From Bog-473 sp963828505 (GTDB lineage: Bacteria > Actinomycetota > Acidimicrobiia > Acidimicrobiales > RAAP-2): 64,000 nucleotides of DNA. The notes under the pieces are model-generated. The model saw nothing but the letters and a program-made list of their open reading frames with translations, had not been told where the DNA came from and ran no database searches. Positions 1 through 8,091 of the stretch are shown here, one piece after another. The stretch's first letter is position 1, and each line of letters starts with the position of its first letter. The position numbers were made by a program, and so were the translations under genes. The DNA lies in assembly GCA_963828505.1 (NCBI GenBank), contig CAWHFM010000005.1, forward strand, positions 186,001-250,000, written 5' to 3'.

Positions 1-13
1 CGACGCGCTCCAT
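1..13 (-). CDS. leuD: leuD, first codons only (cut by window edge)
   Basis: Only the first four codons (M-E-R-V) of a gene leaving the window are visible. Its ATG shares one base with the TGA of leuC (TGATG on the minus strand). The position directly behind leuC and the MExV opening fit the small subunit of 3-isopropylmalate dehydratase. The identification rests on context, because too little sequence is present to show a domain. Confidence 0.55.
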
Positions 14-1416
14 CAGTCGAGATCCTCGGGTGTGGCGAACGTGCCGGCCACCGCGGTAGCGGCGGCCACGGCGGGGGAGACCAGGTGGGTGCGACCTCCG
101 CGGCCCTGTCGGCCCTCGAAGTTGCGGTTGGACGTCGACGCGCAGCGCTCGCCGACCGCCAACTTGTCGGGGTTCATGGCGAGGCACATGGAGCACCCGG
201 GCTCGCGCCATTCGAACCCCGCCGCCGTCAGCACCGCGTCGAGGCCCTCGGCCTCCGCCTGGGCTTTGACCCGATGCGAGCCCGGGACGGCGAGCGCCCG
301 CAGGCCCGGACGCACCCGGCGTCCCTCGAGCACGGCGGCGGCGGCCCGGAAGTCCTCGATACGAGCGTTCGTGCAGCTGCCGAGGAAGACGGTGTCGACC
401 GCGATCTGGCGTAGGGGCGTCCCGGCCGTCAGACCCATGTAGGCCAGGGCGCGCTCGGCGGCCTCACGATCTCCGGGGTCGTCCATGGCCGCTGGGTCCG
501 GGACGCTCCCGGCGATGGGGGCGACCTGGGCCGGGTTGGTGCCCCAGGTCACGTGCGGCGTGATGCCCGTGCCGTCTATCACGACCTCCTGGTCGAACTC
601 GGCCCCCTCGTCGGTGACGAGGGTGCGCCAGTGGCCCACGGCGTCCTCCCAGGCCTGGCCCACCGGAGCGCGGTCCCGGCCGCGCACGTATTCGAAGGTG
701 GTCTCGTCGGGCGCCACCAGGCCGGCGCGCGCCCCGCCCTCGATCGACATGTTGCACAGCGTCATCCGGCCTTCCATGGACAGGCTGCGAATGGCCGAGC
801 CGCGGTACTCGATGACGTGGCCCATGCCGCCGCCGGTTCCGATCGCACCGATGACCGTCAGCGCGACGTCCTTGGCGGTCACTCCCGGGGGGAGCGCTCC
901 CTCGACGGTGACGGCCATCGTCTTCGGCCGCACCTGGGGCAGCGTCTGCGTCGCCAGCACGTGCTCGACCTCGCTCGTCCCGATGCCGAAGGCCAGGGCG
1001 CCGAAGGCGCCGTGGGTCGAGGTGTGGCTGTCGCCGCAGACAATGGTCATACCGGGCTGGGTCCACCCCTGTTCGGGACCGATGATGTGGACGATCCCCT
1101 GGTTGGCGTCACCCATCGGGTAGCAGGTGATGCCGAACTCGGCCGTGTTGGCGTCGAGCACCTTGAGCTGCTGGGCCGAGACCGGGTCGGCCAACGGCTT
1201 GTCGATGTCGGTGGTGGGCACGTTGTGGTCCGCCGTGGCCACCGTCAGGTCGGGACGCCGCACCGTTCGGCCCGCCAGCCGCAGCCCGTCGAAGGCCTGG
1301 GGCGAGGTCACCTCGTGCACGAGATGGAGATCGATGAAGAGGAGATCGGGCTCGCCCTCGGACGAGTGGACGACGTGGTCGTCCCAGATCTTCTCGCTGA
1401 GCGTGCGCGGCGCCAT
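13..1416 (-). CDS. leuC: 3-isopropylmalate dehydratase large subunit (LeuC)
   Basis: This is the aconitase-family subunit that isomerises 2-isopropylmalate to 3-isopropylmalate in cytoplasmic leucine synthesis, working as a heterodimer with LeuD. At 467 aa it has the usual full length. The [4Fe-4S] cysteines are visible as GSCTNARIEDF and the paired PGCSMC, and the family signatures CGDSHTSTHGAFG and SNRNFEGRQG are intact. The ATG overlaps the greA stop as TGATG, and the leuC stop overlaps the next ATG in the same way, so greA, leuC and leuD look translationally coupled. The identification is firm. Confidence 0.97.
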   Translation of the reverse strand: MAPRTLSEKIWDDHVVHSSEGEPDLLFIDLHLVHEVTSPQAFDGLRLAGRTVRRPDLTVATADHNVPTTDIDKPLADPVSAQQLKVLDANTAEFGITCYPMGDANQGIVHIIGPEQGWTQPGMTIVCGDSHTSTHGAFGALAFGIGTSEVEHVLATQTLPQVRPKTMAVTVEGALPPGVTAKDVALTVIGAIGTGGGMGHVIEYRGSAIRSLSMEGRMTLCNMSIEGGARAGLVAPDETTFEYVRGRDRAPVGQAWEDAVGHWRTLVTDEGAEFDQEVVIDGTGITPHVTWGTNPAQVAPIAGSVPDPAAMDDPGDREAAERALAYMGLTAGTPLRQIAVDTVFLGSCTNARIEDFRAAAAVLEGRRVRPGLRALAVPGSHRVKAQAEAEGLDAVLTAAGFEWREPGCSMCLAMNPDKLAVGERCASTSNRNFEGRQGRGGRTHLVSPAVAAATAVAGTFATPEDLD

Positions 1417-1916
1417 CAGGTCTCCACCGCCACGATGTGCACCGTGAGCATGCCCCCGGGCGCCCGGTACTCGACCTTGTCCCCGGCACCGTGCCCGACG
1501 AGCACCTGTCCGAGCGGCGAGCTGGGTGAGATCACGGGCAGGTCGGCCTGCCGCTCCTCGATGGAGCCGACGAAGAACCGCTGGGTGTCGTCCTCGTCGT
1601 CCCCCTCGTAGCGCAGCGTCACGGTGCTCCCGAGCGCCGCGGTGCCGTCACCAGCTCCCGCCACGTTGACCAGCTCGACGCGCTTGAGCATGGCCTGCAG
1701 CTGACGGACGCGTGACTCCATTTTCCCCTGGGCGTCTTTGGCCGCGTGGTAGTCGCCGTTCTCCGACAGGTCGCCCAGGGCGCGGGCCGCTTCGATCTGC
1801 TGCGCGATCTCGACCCGGCCCCGGGTGGTCAGGTCCTCGAGCTCGGCCACCAGCCGGTCATAGGTGGCTTGGGTCAGCTTGGTCGTCCCGGTCTCGTTCG
1901 TCGGTGCGTTGGTCAC
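1416..1916 (-). CDS. greA: Transcription elongation factor GreA
   Basis: GreA rescues backtracked RNA polymerase by stimulating transcript cleavage through the secondary channel. The 166-aa product begins with the N-terminal coiled coil (opening KLTQATYDRLVAELEDL, with NGDYHAAKDAQG further on) and ends with the FKBP-like domain (SPSSPLGQVLVGHGAGDKVEY). The GTG at 1916 is chosen because a GAAGGAC Shine-Dalgarno stands just upstream and the length matches the family; the frame stays open to 2132 but that extension is arginine- and proline-rich and unlike GreA. A minus-strand GATAAT (2090-2085) is a possible -10 box. It overlaps leuC by the TGATG junction, an unusual partner for a general transcription factor. 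Confidence 0.95.
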   Translation of the reverse strand: MTNAPTNETGTTKLTQATYDRLVAELEDLTTRGRVEIAQQIEAARALGDLSENGDYHAAKDAQGKMESRVRQLQAMLKRVELVNVAGAGDGTAALGSTVTLRYEGDDEDDTQRFFVGSIEERQADLPVISPSSPLGQVLVGHGAGDKVEYRAPGGMLTVHIVAVET

Positions 1917-2057
1917 GGCCTGTCCTTCAGGAGGTGGGGGTCGCCGGGCGGACGGCGCCACGGGCAGGTTCAAGGCTAACTCGCCCGCCGCGGCCTCTCG
2001 GCCGCAGCGGGTACCGATGTTGACGCAGCGCCTACGCCGCGAGAGACTGGGGAGGTC

Positions 2058-2096
2058 ATGCGCCCCTCCGAGCATTCCGTAGGCATTATCGACTAG
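2058..2096 (+). CDS. Candidate leader peptide of the leuB operon
   Basis: This is a 12-codon frame (MRPSEHSVGIID) whose ATG lies 9 nt after the GAGACT -10 box, so it could be translated from a leaderless transcript. Val-Gly-Ile-Ile sits four codons before the stop and uses GTA and ATT, codons that are rare in this GC-rich sequence. Two hairpins follow at once, the second being terminator-like. Branched-chain codons upstream of a branched-chain operon suggest ribosome-mediated attenuation. This is inference; there are no Leu codons and no alternative pairing has been demonstrated. Confidence 0.35.
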   Translation: MRPSEHSVGIID

Positions 2097-2121
2097 GCGC
2101 GCACGACACCTGCGCGCCGTC

Positions 2122-2148
2122 AAACCGTCCACTGCGTGGGCGGTTTTT
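2122..2148 (+). terminator. Intrinsic terminator in the leuB leader (attenuator candidate)
   Basis: An 11-base arm (AAACCGTCCAC) pairs with GTGGGCGGTTT around a 3-nt loop, with one G-T wobble, and runs straight into a T tract on the plus strand. No plus-strand gene ends upstream, so its natural job would be premature termination in the leader of leuB-ilvE-cimA. A second perfect hairpin (GGCGCGCA / TGCGCGCC, 2096-2118) lies just before it. Confidence 0.55.
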
Positions 2149-2218
2149 CAATTCCCGCCACTTCCGGATTCCAGCCACTTCCGGCCGCGGCGGAAGCTGC
2201 CACCGGAGGGGTGGGGCA

Positions 2219-2313
2219 CCGGTCGAGGGCACCGGGTCGAGGGCACGGGGTCGGGGGCACGGACAGGCACGCAAGCGACAGGACACACAGGACACACAGG
2301 ACACACAGGACAC
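2219..2313. repeat. Short tandem repeats upstream of leuB
   Basis: Two repeat families stand in series. Three near-identical copies of a 14-base unit like GGTCGAGGGCACCG run from about 2219 to 2261. A 9-base unit GGACACACA is repeated three to four times from 2281 to 2313, ending 15 bases before the leuB start. They lie in the untranslated leader downstream of the candidate attenuator. No function is evident. Confidence 0.6.
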
Positions 2314-2328
2314 GGAGAAGACGGAGCA

Positions 2329-3369
2329 GTGGGAACTAGGGGGCAGCATCGGGTCGCCGTCATCGGCGGGGACGGCATCGGGCCGGAGGTCTGTTCCGAG
2401 GCCCTCAAGGTGGTCGCCGCCGCCGGGGTGGACCTCGACACCACGGACTTCGACCTTGGCGCCGCCCGCTACCTGCGGGACGGTGTCGTCCTGCCCGACG
2501 AGACGCTGGACGAGCTCCGGGGCTTCGACGCCATCCTGCTCGGCGCCGTCGGCCCCCCCGTGGGCGACACCACCGTTCCTCCGGGCACCCTCGAGCGCGG
2601 CCTGCTGCTGCGGTTGCGCTTCGAGCTCGATCTCTACATCAACCTCCGCCCCTTTTCCGGCGTGCCGGGTTCGATCGCCGAGGGCGCTGACTTCGTGGTC
2701 GTGCGCGAGAACACCGAGGGCGCGTACGCCGGCGAAGGCGGCTTCCTGCGCAAGGGGACGCCATACGAGGTCGCCACTCAGGGCTCGGTCAACACTCGTC
2801 ACGGCGTGGAGCGCTGCGTGCGCTTCGCCTTCGAACTGGCCGGTCGGCGCCCGGCGCAGCGGTTGACCCTGGTGCACAAGACCAACGTCCTCACCTTCGC
2901 CGGCGACCTCTGGCAGCGCACCGTCACCGAGGTGTCGCGCCAGCACCCCGAGGTCGTCGTCGACTACAACCATGTCGATGCGGCTTGCATCTACCTGGTG
3001 GAGCAGCCGGCGCGCTATGACGTGATCGTCACGGACAACCTGTTCGGGGACATCCTCACCGACCTGGCCGGAGCGGTGGCGGGCGGCATCGGCTTCGCCG
3101 CTTCGGCCAACCTCAACCCCGCCCGCACCGGCCCGTCGCTCTTCGAACCCGTCCACGGTGCTGCGCACGACATCGCGGGCCAGGGTGTCGCGAATCCGCT
3201 GGCCGCCATCCACTCGGCGGCTCTGATGCTCGAGCACCTGGGCGAGGTGGATGCCGCCGCCCGCGTGCTCAAGGCCCTGTCCTCCCAGTCCGATTCCATG
3301 TCACGGTCGCCCGACGACGCGAGGATGTCCACCTCCGCCGTCGGCGATGCCATCGCAGAAAGGCTGTAG
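2329..3369 (+). CDS. leuB: 3-isopropylmalate dehydrogenase (LeuB)
   Basis: LeuB oxidatively decarboxylates 3-isopropylmalate with NAD+ in leucine synthesis. The 346-aa protein opens with the Rossmann-like VAVIGGDGIGPEV and carries the substrate Arg of NLRPF, the catalytic Lys in VHKTNVL and the metal-binding Asp residues in DNLFGDILTDL, followed by the adenine-loop region around VHGAAHDIAGQG. The GTG start is preceded by a GGAGAAG-type ribosome site. ilvE follows after 5 bases, so the two are co-transcribed. The beta-methylmalate dehydrogenase role in a citramalate route is also possible, because cimA lies in the same operon. Confidence 0.95.
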   Translation: MGTRGQHRVAVIGGDGIGPEVCSEALKVVAAAGVDLDTTDFDLGAARYLRDGVVLPDETLDELRGFDAILLGAVGPPVGDTTVPPGTLERGLLLRLRFELDLYINLRPFSGVPGSIAEGADFVVVRENTEGAYAGEGGFLRKGTPYEVATQGSVNTRHGVERCVRFAFELAGRRPAQRLTLVHKTNVLTFAGDLWQRTVTEVSRQHPEVVVDYNHVDAACIYLVEQPARYDVIVTDNLFGDILTDLAGAVAGGIGFAASANLNPARTGPSLFEPVHGAAHDIAGQGVANPLAAIHSAALMLEHLGEVDAAARVLKALSSQSDSMSRSPDDARMSTSAVGDAIAERL

Positions 3370-3374
3370 TCGAA

Positions 3375-4304
3375 ATGCCCATCACCCCCACCGAGAAGAT
3401 CTGGATGGACGGCGAGCTCGTCGACTGGGCCGACGCCACCGTGCACGTGCTGACCCACACCATGCACTACGGCTCCGGCGTCTTCGAGGGCATCCGGGCC
3501 TATAAGACGGACCGCGGCGTGGCCGTGTTCCGTCTCGGCGACCACATCCGCCGCCTTTTCACGTCGGCCAAGATCTTCATGATCGACGTGCCCTTCTCCG
3601 TCGAGGAGATCATTCAGGCCTCGCGCCAAGTGGTGCGCGTGAACGACATGACCGAGGGCTGCTACCTGCGTCCGCTGGTGTACCTCGGCTACGGCGAGAT
3701 GGGCCTCAACCCGCTGCCCTGCCCGGTCAACGTCGCCATCGCTGCCTGGCCGTGGGGGACCTACCTCGGCGACGAGGGCATTGCCAACGGCGTGTCCGTC
3801 AAGGTCAGCTCGTGGCGGCGCCACGACCCCAACGCGGTGCCGACCGCAGCGAAGGGGACCGGCATGTACGCCAACTCGTCCCTGGCCAAGGTCGAGGCGC
3901 TCAACGCCGGCTACGACGAAGCCATCCTCCTCGCACCCAGCGGCGCCGTGAGCGAGTGCACGGGGGAGAACATCTTCATTGTGCGCGACGGCGCCCTTGT
4001 CACCCCGCCCACTTCCGACGTCGGTGCGTTGGCGGGCATCACGCAGAGCTCCGTCGAGACGATCGCCCGGGACCTGGGGTACGAGGTGCGCCACGAGTCC
4101 GTGATCCGGACGGACCTCTACCTGGCCGACGAGGCGTTCCTCACCGGCACCGCGGCCGAGGTGGTGCCGATCCGCGCCGTCGACGACCGGACGGTCGGCA
4201 CCGGCCGTCCCGGGCCTATCACCCAGGAGATCCAGCAGATGTACTTCGCCACGGTGCGCGGCGAGGTCGACCGCTACAAGGACTGGCTCGACCATGTCGA
4301 CTGA
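3375..4304 (+). CDS. ilvE: Branched-chain amino acid aminotransferase (IlvE)
   Basis: This fold-type IV PLP enzyme makes the last transamination to leucine, isoleucine and valine. It has 309 aa; the Schiff-base lysine is K160 in PTAAKGTGMYANSS, and the substrate and phosphate-binding segments HYGSGVFEGIRAY (31-43) and SECTGENIFIV are intact. It starts 5 bases after leuB and its end overlaps the cimA start by 11 bases, which ties the three into one operon. Confidence 0.96.
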   Translation: MPITPTEKIWMDGELVDWADATVHVLTHTMHYGSGVFEGIRAYKTDRGVAVFRLGDHIRRLFTSAKIFMIDVPFSVEEIIQASRQVVRVNDMTEGCYLRPLVYLGYGEMGLNPLPCPVNVAIAAWPWGTYLGDEGIANGVSVKVSSWRRHDPNAVPTAAKGTGMYANSSLAKVEALNAGYDEAILLAPSGAVSECTGENIFIVRDGALVTPPTSDVGALAGITQSSVETIARDLGYEVRHESVIRTDLYLADEAFLTGTAAEVVPIRAVDDRTVGTGRPGPITQEIQQMYFATVRGEVDRYKDWLDHVD

Positions 4305-6048
4305 CGACTCGACCGTGTCGAACGGCGAGACGTCGAGCACGGGCGAGCAGAGCGGCGGCACCGGCGATGCCGCCGGCGCGCACAGTCACGACGGGGTCCG
4401 CCACGCCCACGCCCACGGTCACCGTGCGCACTCGCACGATTTCGTCGTCCCCGAGCTCCCAGAATCCGTCGACATCTTCGACACCATCCTGCGCGACGGC
4501 AGCCAGCAGGAGGGCCTCTCTCTGACCGTGAACGACAAGCTCCGGGTGGCCGAGCAGCTCGACCACCTCGGGGTGACGTTCATCGAGGGGGGCTGGCCCG
4601 GAGCGAACCCCAAGGACATCGAATTCTTCGAGCGGGCCAAGACCGAACTGACGCTCGGCACGGCCACCTTGGTGGCGTTCGGCTCTACCCGGAGGGCGGG
4701 GGCCAAGGCGGAGGAGGACGCCGTCCTGGCCAACCTCGTCGAAGCGGGCGCTCCCGTCGCCTGCATCGTGGCCAAGGCGTGGGACCGCCACGTCGCCGAG
4801 GCCCTCCGCACGTCCCTCGACGAGGCCGTGGCCATGGTGAGGGACTCCGTGCGGTTCCTGCGCCAGCACGACCTGCGCGTCTTCCTCGACGCCGAGCACT
4901 TCTTCGACGGCTACGCCCGCAACCCCGAGTTCGCCTTGTCGGTCCTGGCCGCCGCCGAGGAGGCCGGAGCCGACGCTCTCGTGCTGTGCGACACGAACGG
5001 CGGCTCGCTGCCCGACGACGTGGGCCGCGCCGTCGCCGACGTCCGGGCCCGCACGAGTGCGCAACTGGGTATCCACTGCCACAACGACGCAGGCTGCGCC
5101 GTCGCCAACTCCCTGGTCGCGGTGCAAGCCGGTGCCACCCAGGTCCAGGGCTGCATCAACGGCTACGGCGAGCGAGCGGGCAACACGGACCTCTCGGCCG
5201 CCATCCCCAACCTCTCGCTCAAGCTGAAGATCCGCACCATCCCGCACGACCGCCTGGAGCGCCTGACGCCGGTGGCCCACCACATCGCCGAGCTCGTCAA
5301 CATCGCGCCCGACCCCCAACAGCCCTACGTCGGCAACTCCGTGTTCGCGCACAAGGGCGGGTTGCACGCCAGCGCCGTCGCCCGCAGCGCCGACCTCTAC
5401 GAGCACGTCGAGCCCAACGCAGTGGGCAACGGGACCCGGGTCGTCGTCTCGGAGATGGCGGGCCGTTCGACGCTGGTCATGAAGGCGGCCGAGCTCGGCC
5501 TCGAACTCGACGGCGAGGTTCTCGGCCGCGTCCTCGACGAGCTCAAGCACCTGGAGCACGAGGGATACCACTTCGAGGTGGCCGACGGTTCGCTCGAGCT
5601 GCTGCTGCGCCGCGCTGCGGGCTGGACCTCGGACTACTTCACCGTCGAGTCCTTCCGCGTCATCACCGACCACGGCGACCGGGCCGCCGGAAGACCTGGC
5701 GACGGCACCCTCTTCGGCGTCATGACGGAGGCGACGGTCAAGGTCCATGTCGGGTCGGAGCGCATCGTCGCCGTGGCCGAGGGCAACGGTCCGGTCAACG
5801 CGCTGGACGGCGCGCTCCGCGGAGCGATCGGGTCCAAGTACCCCGCACTCTCGACGATCCATCTGACTGACTACCGGGTGCGGGTGCTCGACACCGGACG
5901 CGGTACCGGCGCCGTCACCCGCGTCCTGGTCGACTCGACGGACGGGGAGCGCACCTGGACGACGATCGGGGTGTCCGAGAACATCATCGAGGCCAGCTGG
6001 CAGGCGCTGTACGACTCCGTCGTCTTCGGGCTGCTCCACGCCGCGTGA
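4294..6048 (+). CDS. cimA: (R)-citramalate synthase (CimA-type DRE-TIM enzyme)
   Basis: This enzyme condenses pyruvate with acetyl-CoA to citramalate, opening the threonine-independent route to isoleucine. The catalytic DRE-TIM barrel begins at about residue 58 (IFDTILRDGSQQEG), with the metal-binding HCHNDAG and the family segment QGCINGYGERAGNTDL; a C-terminal allosteric LeuA-dimer domain occupies roughly residues 440-580. The long spacing and the GSQQEG motif favour citramalate synthase over 2-isopropylmalate synthase. The first 50 residues are an added Ser/Gly tail with eight histidines between 30 and 48. The ATG lies inside ilvE; a later start inside the extension cannot be excluded. Confidence 0.9.
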   Translation: MSTDDSTVSNGETSSTGEQSGGTGDAAGAHSHDGVRHAHAHGHRAHSHDFVVPELPESVDIFDTILRDGSQQEGLSLTVNDKLRVAEQLDHLGVTFIEGGWPGANPKDIEFFERAKTELTLGTATLVAFGSTRRAGAKAEEDAVLANLVEAGAPVACIVAKAWDRHVAEALRTSLDEAVAMVRDSVRFLRQHDLRVFLDAEHFFDGYARNPEFALSVLAAAEEAGADALVLCDTNGGSLPDDVGRAVADVRARTSAQLGIHCHNDAGCAVANSLVAVQAGATQVQGCINGYGERAGNTDLSAAIPNLSLKLKIRTIPHDRLERLTPVAHHIAELVNIAPDPQQPYVGNSVFAHKGGLHASAVARSADLYEHVEPNAVGNGTRVVVSEMAGRSTLVMKAAELGLELDGEVLGRVLDELKHLEHEGYHFEVADGSLELLLRRAAGWTSDYFTVESFRVITDHGDRAAGRPGDGTLFGVMTEATVKVHVGSERIVAVAEGNGPVNALDGALRGAIGSKYPALSTIHLTDYRVRVLDTGRGTGAVTRVLVDSTDGERTWTTIGVSENIIEASWQALYDSVVFGLLHAA

Positions 6049-6073
6049 TCGGCCTCGGACTACTCTTCCCGCC

Positions 6074-6574
6074 GTGACGCAGCCGACGTTCGTCCCCATC
6101 GCCGAAGCCGACCAGGTCCGTCCGGCGCTGCATCTCCAAGTGCCCGGGTCGTGGACGGCCTCCCGCCCGGCCGAGCTGAAGGTTCCGTCGGTGCCTCGGG
6201 GCGCGAACTTCGGCACCCCGGGACCCGACTCGGGCTTCGCGTTGCGCCTGGCCCACCGGCACGAGCACGATCTGCGCCTCGGCGAAGGAGAGGTCGCCCA
6301 CGACGTGCTCCTGGGTGTGGCGCTGGTGGCCTCCAAGCGTGCGGCGGTCTTCGGGCGGGCGCCCTGTGTGTACGACGTCGTGTTCGCCCTCGGGCTCTGG
6401 GGGTTCTTGGGGGAGGTCTCCGCAGGACAGCAGGCCGCTCGCCGGGAGGCCTTCTCGTCGCTGTCGCACGACTACGTGGCCCAGCGAGCCCTGGTCGACG
6501 GCGTGGCGGAGGAGACGCTTCGCCTCGCGCCAGACCAGGTCCGGGGCCAGGCCCTGGCCGCAGCCACGGCCTGA
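6074..6574 (+). CDS. Conserved protein of unknown function
   Basis: I do not recognise this 166-aa protein. It has no signal peptide, an N-terminal half rich in Pro and Ser, and a helical C-terminal half (residues 75-160) with a hydrophobic stretch VYDVVFALGLWGFLGE. A TACTCT box ends 7 nt before the GTG, so the message is probably leaderless. The gene converges on the CoA ligase with only one base between the stop codons. Confidence 0.75.
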   Translation: MTQPTFVPIAEADQVRPALHLQVPGSWTASRPAELKVPSVPRGANFGTPGPDSGFALRLAHRHEHDLRLGEGEVAHDVLLGVALVASKRAAVFGRAPCVYDVVFALGLWGFLGEVSAGQQAARREAFSSLSHDYVAQRALVDGVAEETLRLAPDQVRGQALAAATA

Positions 6575-6575
6575 C

Positions 6576-8078
6576 TCAGCCGCTCCCGGCCTTCCCCGCC
6601 AGCTCGTCGCGTAGCACCCGGCGGAGCAGCTTGCCCGTGGCCGAGTACGGCAGCTCGTCGCGGAATTCGACGACGACGGGCGTTTTCGTCGAGCGCAGGC
6701 GGTCGCGCACCCAGTGCTTGAGCTCACCCTCGGCCGCCGACGCGCCCGGGCGCAACACGACGACCGCCGCCACGGCCTCGCCCCATTCGGTGTCGGGTAT
6801 CCCGAAGACCGCCGCTTCGGCTACCGCGCCGTGCTCGGAGAGCACCAGCTCGACCTCGCCGGGCGAGATGTTCTCGGCGCCTCGCACGATCACGTCGTCG
6901 AGGCGTCCGTCGACGTAGAGGAAGCCGGCGTCGTCGAACCAGCCGGCATCACGCGTCGGGAACCAGCCGTCGTCGCGCAGTGCGGTGCGCCCGACGTATT
7001 CGCCCGCAACCTGTTCCCCGCGTACCCAGATCTCTCCCTTCCGACCACCCGGGAGGACGGCTTCGTCCTCGTCGCGCACCTCGACCTCGAGCGACGGGAG
7101 CGGTCGCCCGACGGAGCCCAGGCGCGCTCGCACGGCGGGGTCGGTGCTGGCGAAGGCGTCGCGGTGGTCCTCGGGGGTGAGCATGGCGATGGTGGAGCTC
7201 GTCTCGGTCAGGCCGTACGCGTTGACCAGGTCGACGTGGGGCAGGTCGCTCAATGTGCGCTCGACCAGCTCCAACGGCATCCGGCCGCCGCCGTAGGAGA
7301 GGTGCTGTAGCGCCGACGGCGCGGCACCAACCGCCTCGACGGCGTCGAGGATCCGTCCCAGCATGGTGGGGACGACCATGGCGTGGGTGATGCGCTCCTC
7401 CGTCGCGACGCGGACCCATTCCGCCGCGTCGAAGGTGGGGAGGTAGACGATGCGGCGTCCGGCGTAGAGCGAGCTCAGGACGGCGGAGACGCCGGCGATG
7501 TGATACGGGGGCACGCAGATCAGCTGGGCCTCGTCCGGCGTGGAGCCCAGGAATTCGACGCTACCGATGATGTAGGACACGAGGTGACGGTGGCGCAGCA
7601 CGGCCGCTTTCGGCTCCGAGGTCGTGCCACTCGTGAAAAGCAGGACGGCGACCTCCTCGGGGTCGACGAAGGGGTGGTCGTCCGATGTCGGCTCGGCCGT
7701 GGCCGCGGCCAGCTCGCCCTTGGTCACGATGTGCCTGGCGCCGCAGGCGCCGAGGCGATCGACTTCGTCGTCGTCGGCGACCATGACCCCGCCGGCGATG
7801 CGCGCCACGATGCCGCGCAGCTGCTCGTCCGGGGCGCGGTAGTTGAGGGGGCTGAACGGGATGCCGGCCAACGCCGCCCCGAACAACGAGACAGGGAGGA
7901 CATCCGAGTTCAGCCCGAACCAGCCGACGACCTCGGCCCCGCACTTGCCGTAGAAGGTGGCGGCCCGTCGGGCTCGCTCCAGCAGCGTGGCCGCACTCGT
8001 GCCGCTCCCGACGCGGCCGACGACGATCCGCTCCGGGTCTCCCTCGGCGACCATCTCGGCCAGCATGGCGATGTTCAT
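6576..8078 (-). CDS. Class I AMP-dependent acyl-CoA ligase
   Basis: This is an adenylate-forming enzyme expected to activate a fatty or aromatic acid to its CoA thioester. The 500-aa protein has the P-loop LLFTSGTTSEPKAA, the A5 motif AYGLTETSS, the A7/A8 region around DAGWF and GRLDDVIVRGAENISPGEVE, and the C-terminal lysine in YSATGKLLRR. The ATG at 8078 is preferred to an in-frame ATG at 8156 because the family N-terminus (MNIAMLAEM) begins there and the upstream stretch overlaps a broken gene. The substrate cannot be read from sequence; the beta-oxidation setting suggests a lipid or steroid acid. Confidence 0.9.
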   Translation of the reverse strand: MNIAMLAEMVAEGDPERIVVGRVGSGTSAATLLERARRAATFYGKCGAEVVGWFGLNSDVLPVSLFGAALAGIPFSPLNYRAPDEQLRGIVARIAGGVMVADDDEVDRLGACGARHIVTKGELAAATAEPTSDDHPFVDPEEVAVLLFTSGTTSEPKAAVLRHRHLVSYIIGSVEFLGSTPDEAQLICVPPYHIAGVSAVLSSLYAGRRIVYLPTFDAAEWVRVATEERITHAMVVPTMLGRILDAVEAVGAAPSALQHLSYGGGRMPLELVERTLSDLPHVDLVNAYGLTETSSTIAMLTPEDHRDAFASTDPAVRARLGSVGRPLPSLEVEVRDEDEAVLPGGRKGEIWVRGEQVAGEYVGRTALRDDGWFPTRDAGWFDDAGFLYVDGRLDDVIVRGAENISPGEVELVLSEHGAVAEAAVFGIPDTEWGEAVAAVVVLRPGASAAEGELKHWVRDRLRSTKTPVVVEFRDELPYSATGKLLRRVLRDELAGKAGSG

Positions 8079-8091
8079 GCGCGGTCCCCGG

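Larger units (their letters stand above)
1917..2328. promoter_or_regulatory. Divergent greA / leuB control region with attenuator-like leader and repeats
   Basis: This 412-bp gap separates divergent operons. On the plus strand, TTGACG (2020-2025), a 17-nt spacer and GAGACT (2043-2048) form a plausible promoter starting near 2056. A 12-codon reading frame opens at once (2058-2096), followed by a perfect 8-bp hairpin (2096-2118) and a terminator-like hairpin (2122-2148). The rest up to leuB is filled with short tandem repeats. On the minus strand GATAAT (2090-2085) could serve greA. Confidence 0.55.

Noticed and set aside
2281..2313. GGACACACA repeats as a possible CRISPR-like array
   Set aside because: Units are only 9 bases with no unique spacers, and no cas gene is present.
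4219..6336. A 705-codon minus-strand frame across cimA
   Set aside because: It is antisense to a well-supported gene, has no recognisable domain and an Arg/Gly/Val composition typical of GC-rich shadow frames.
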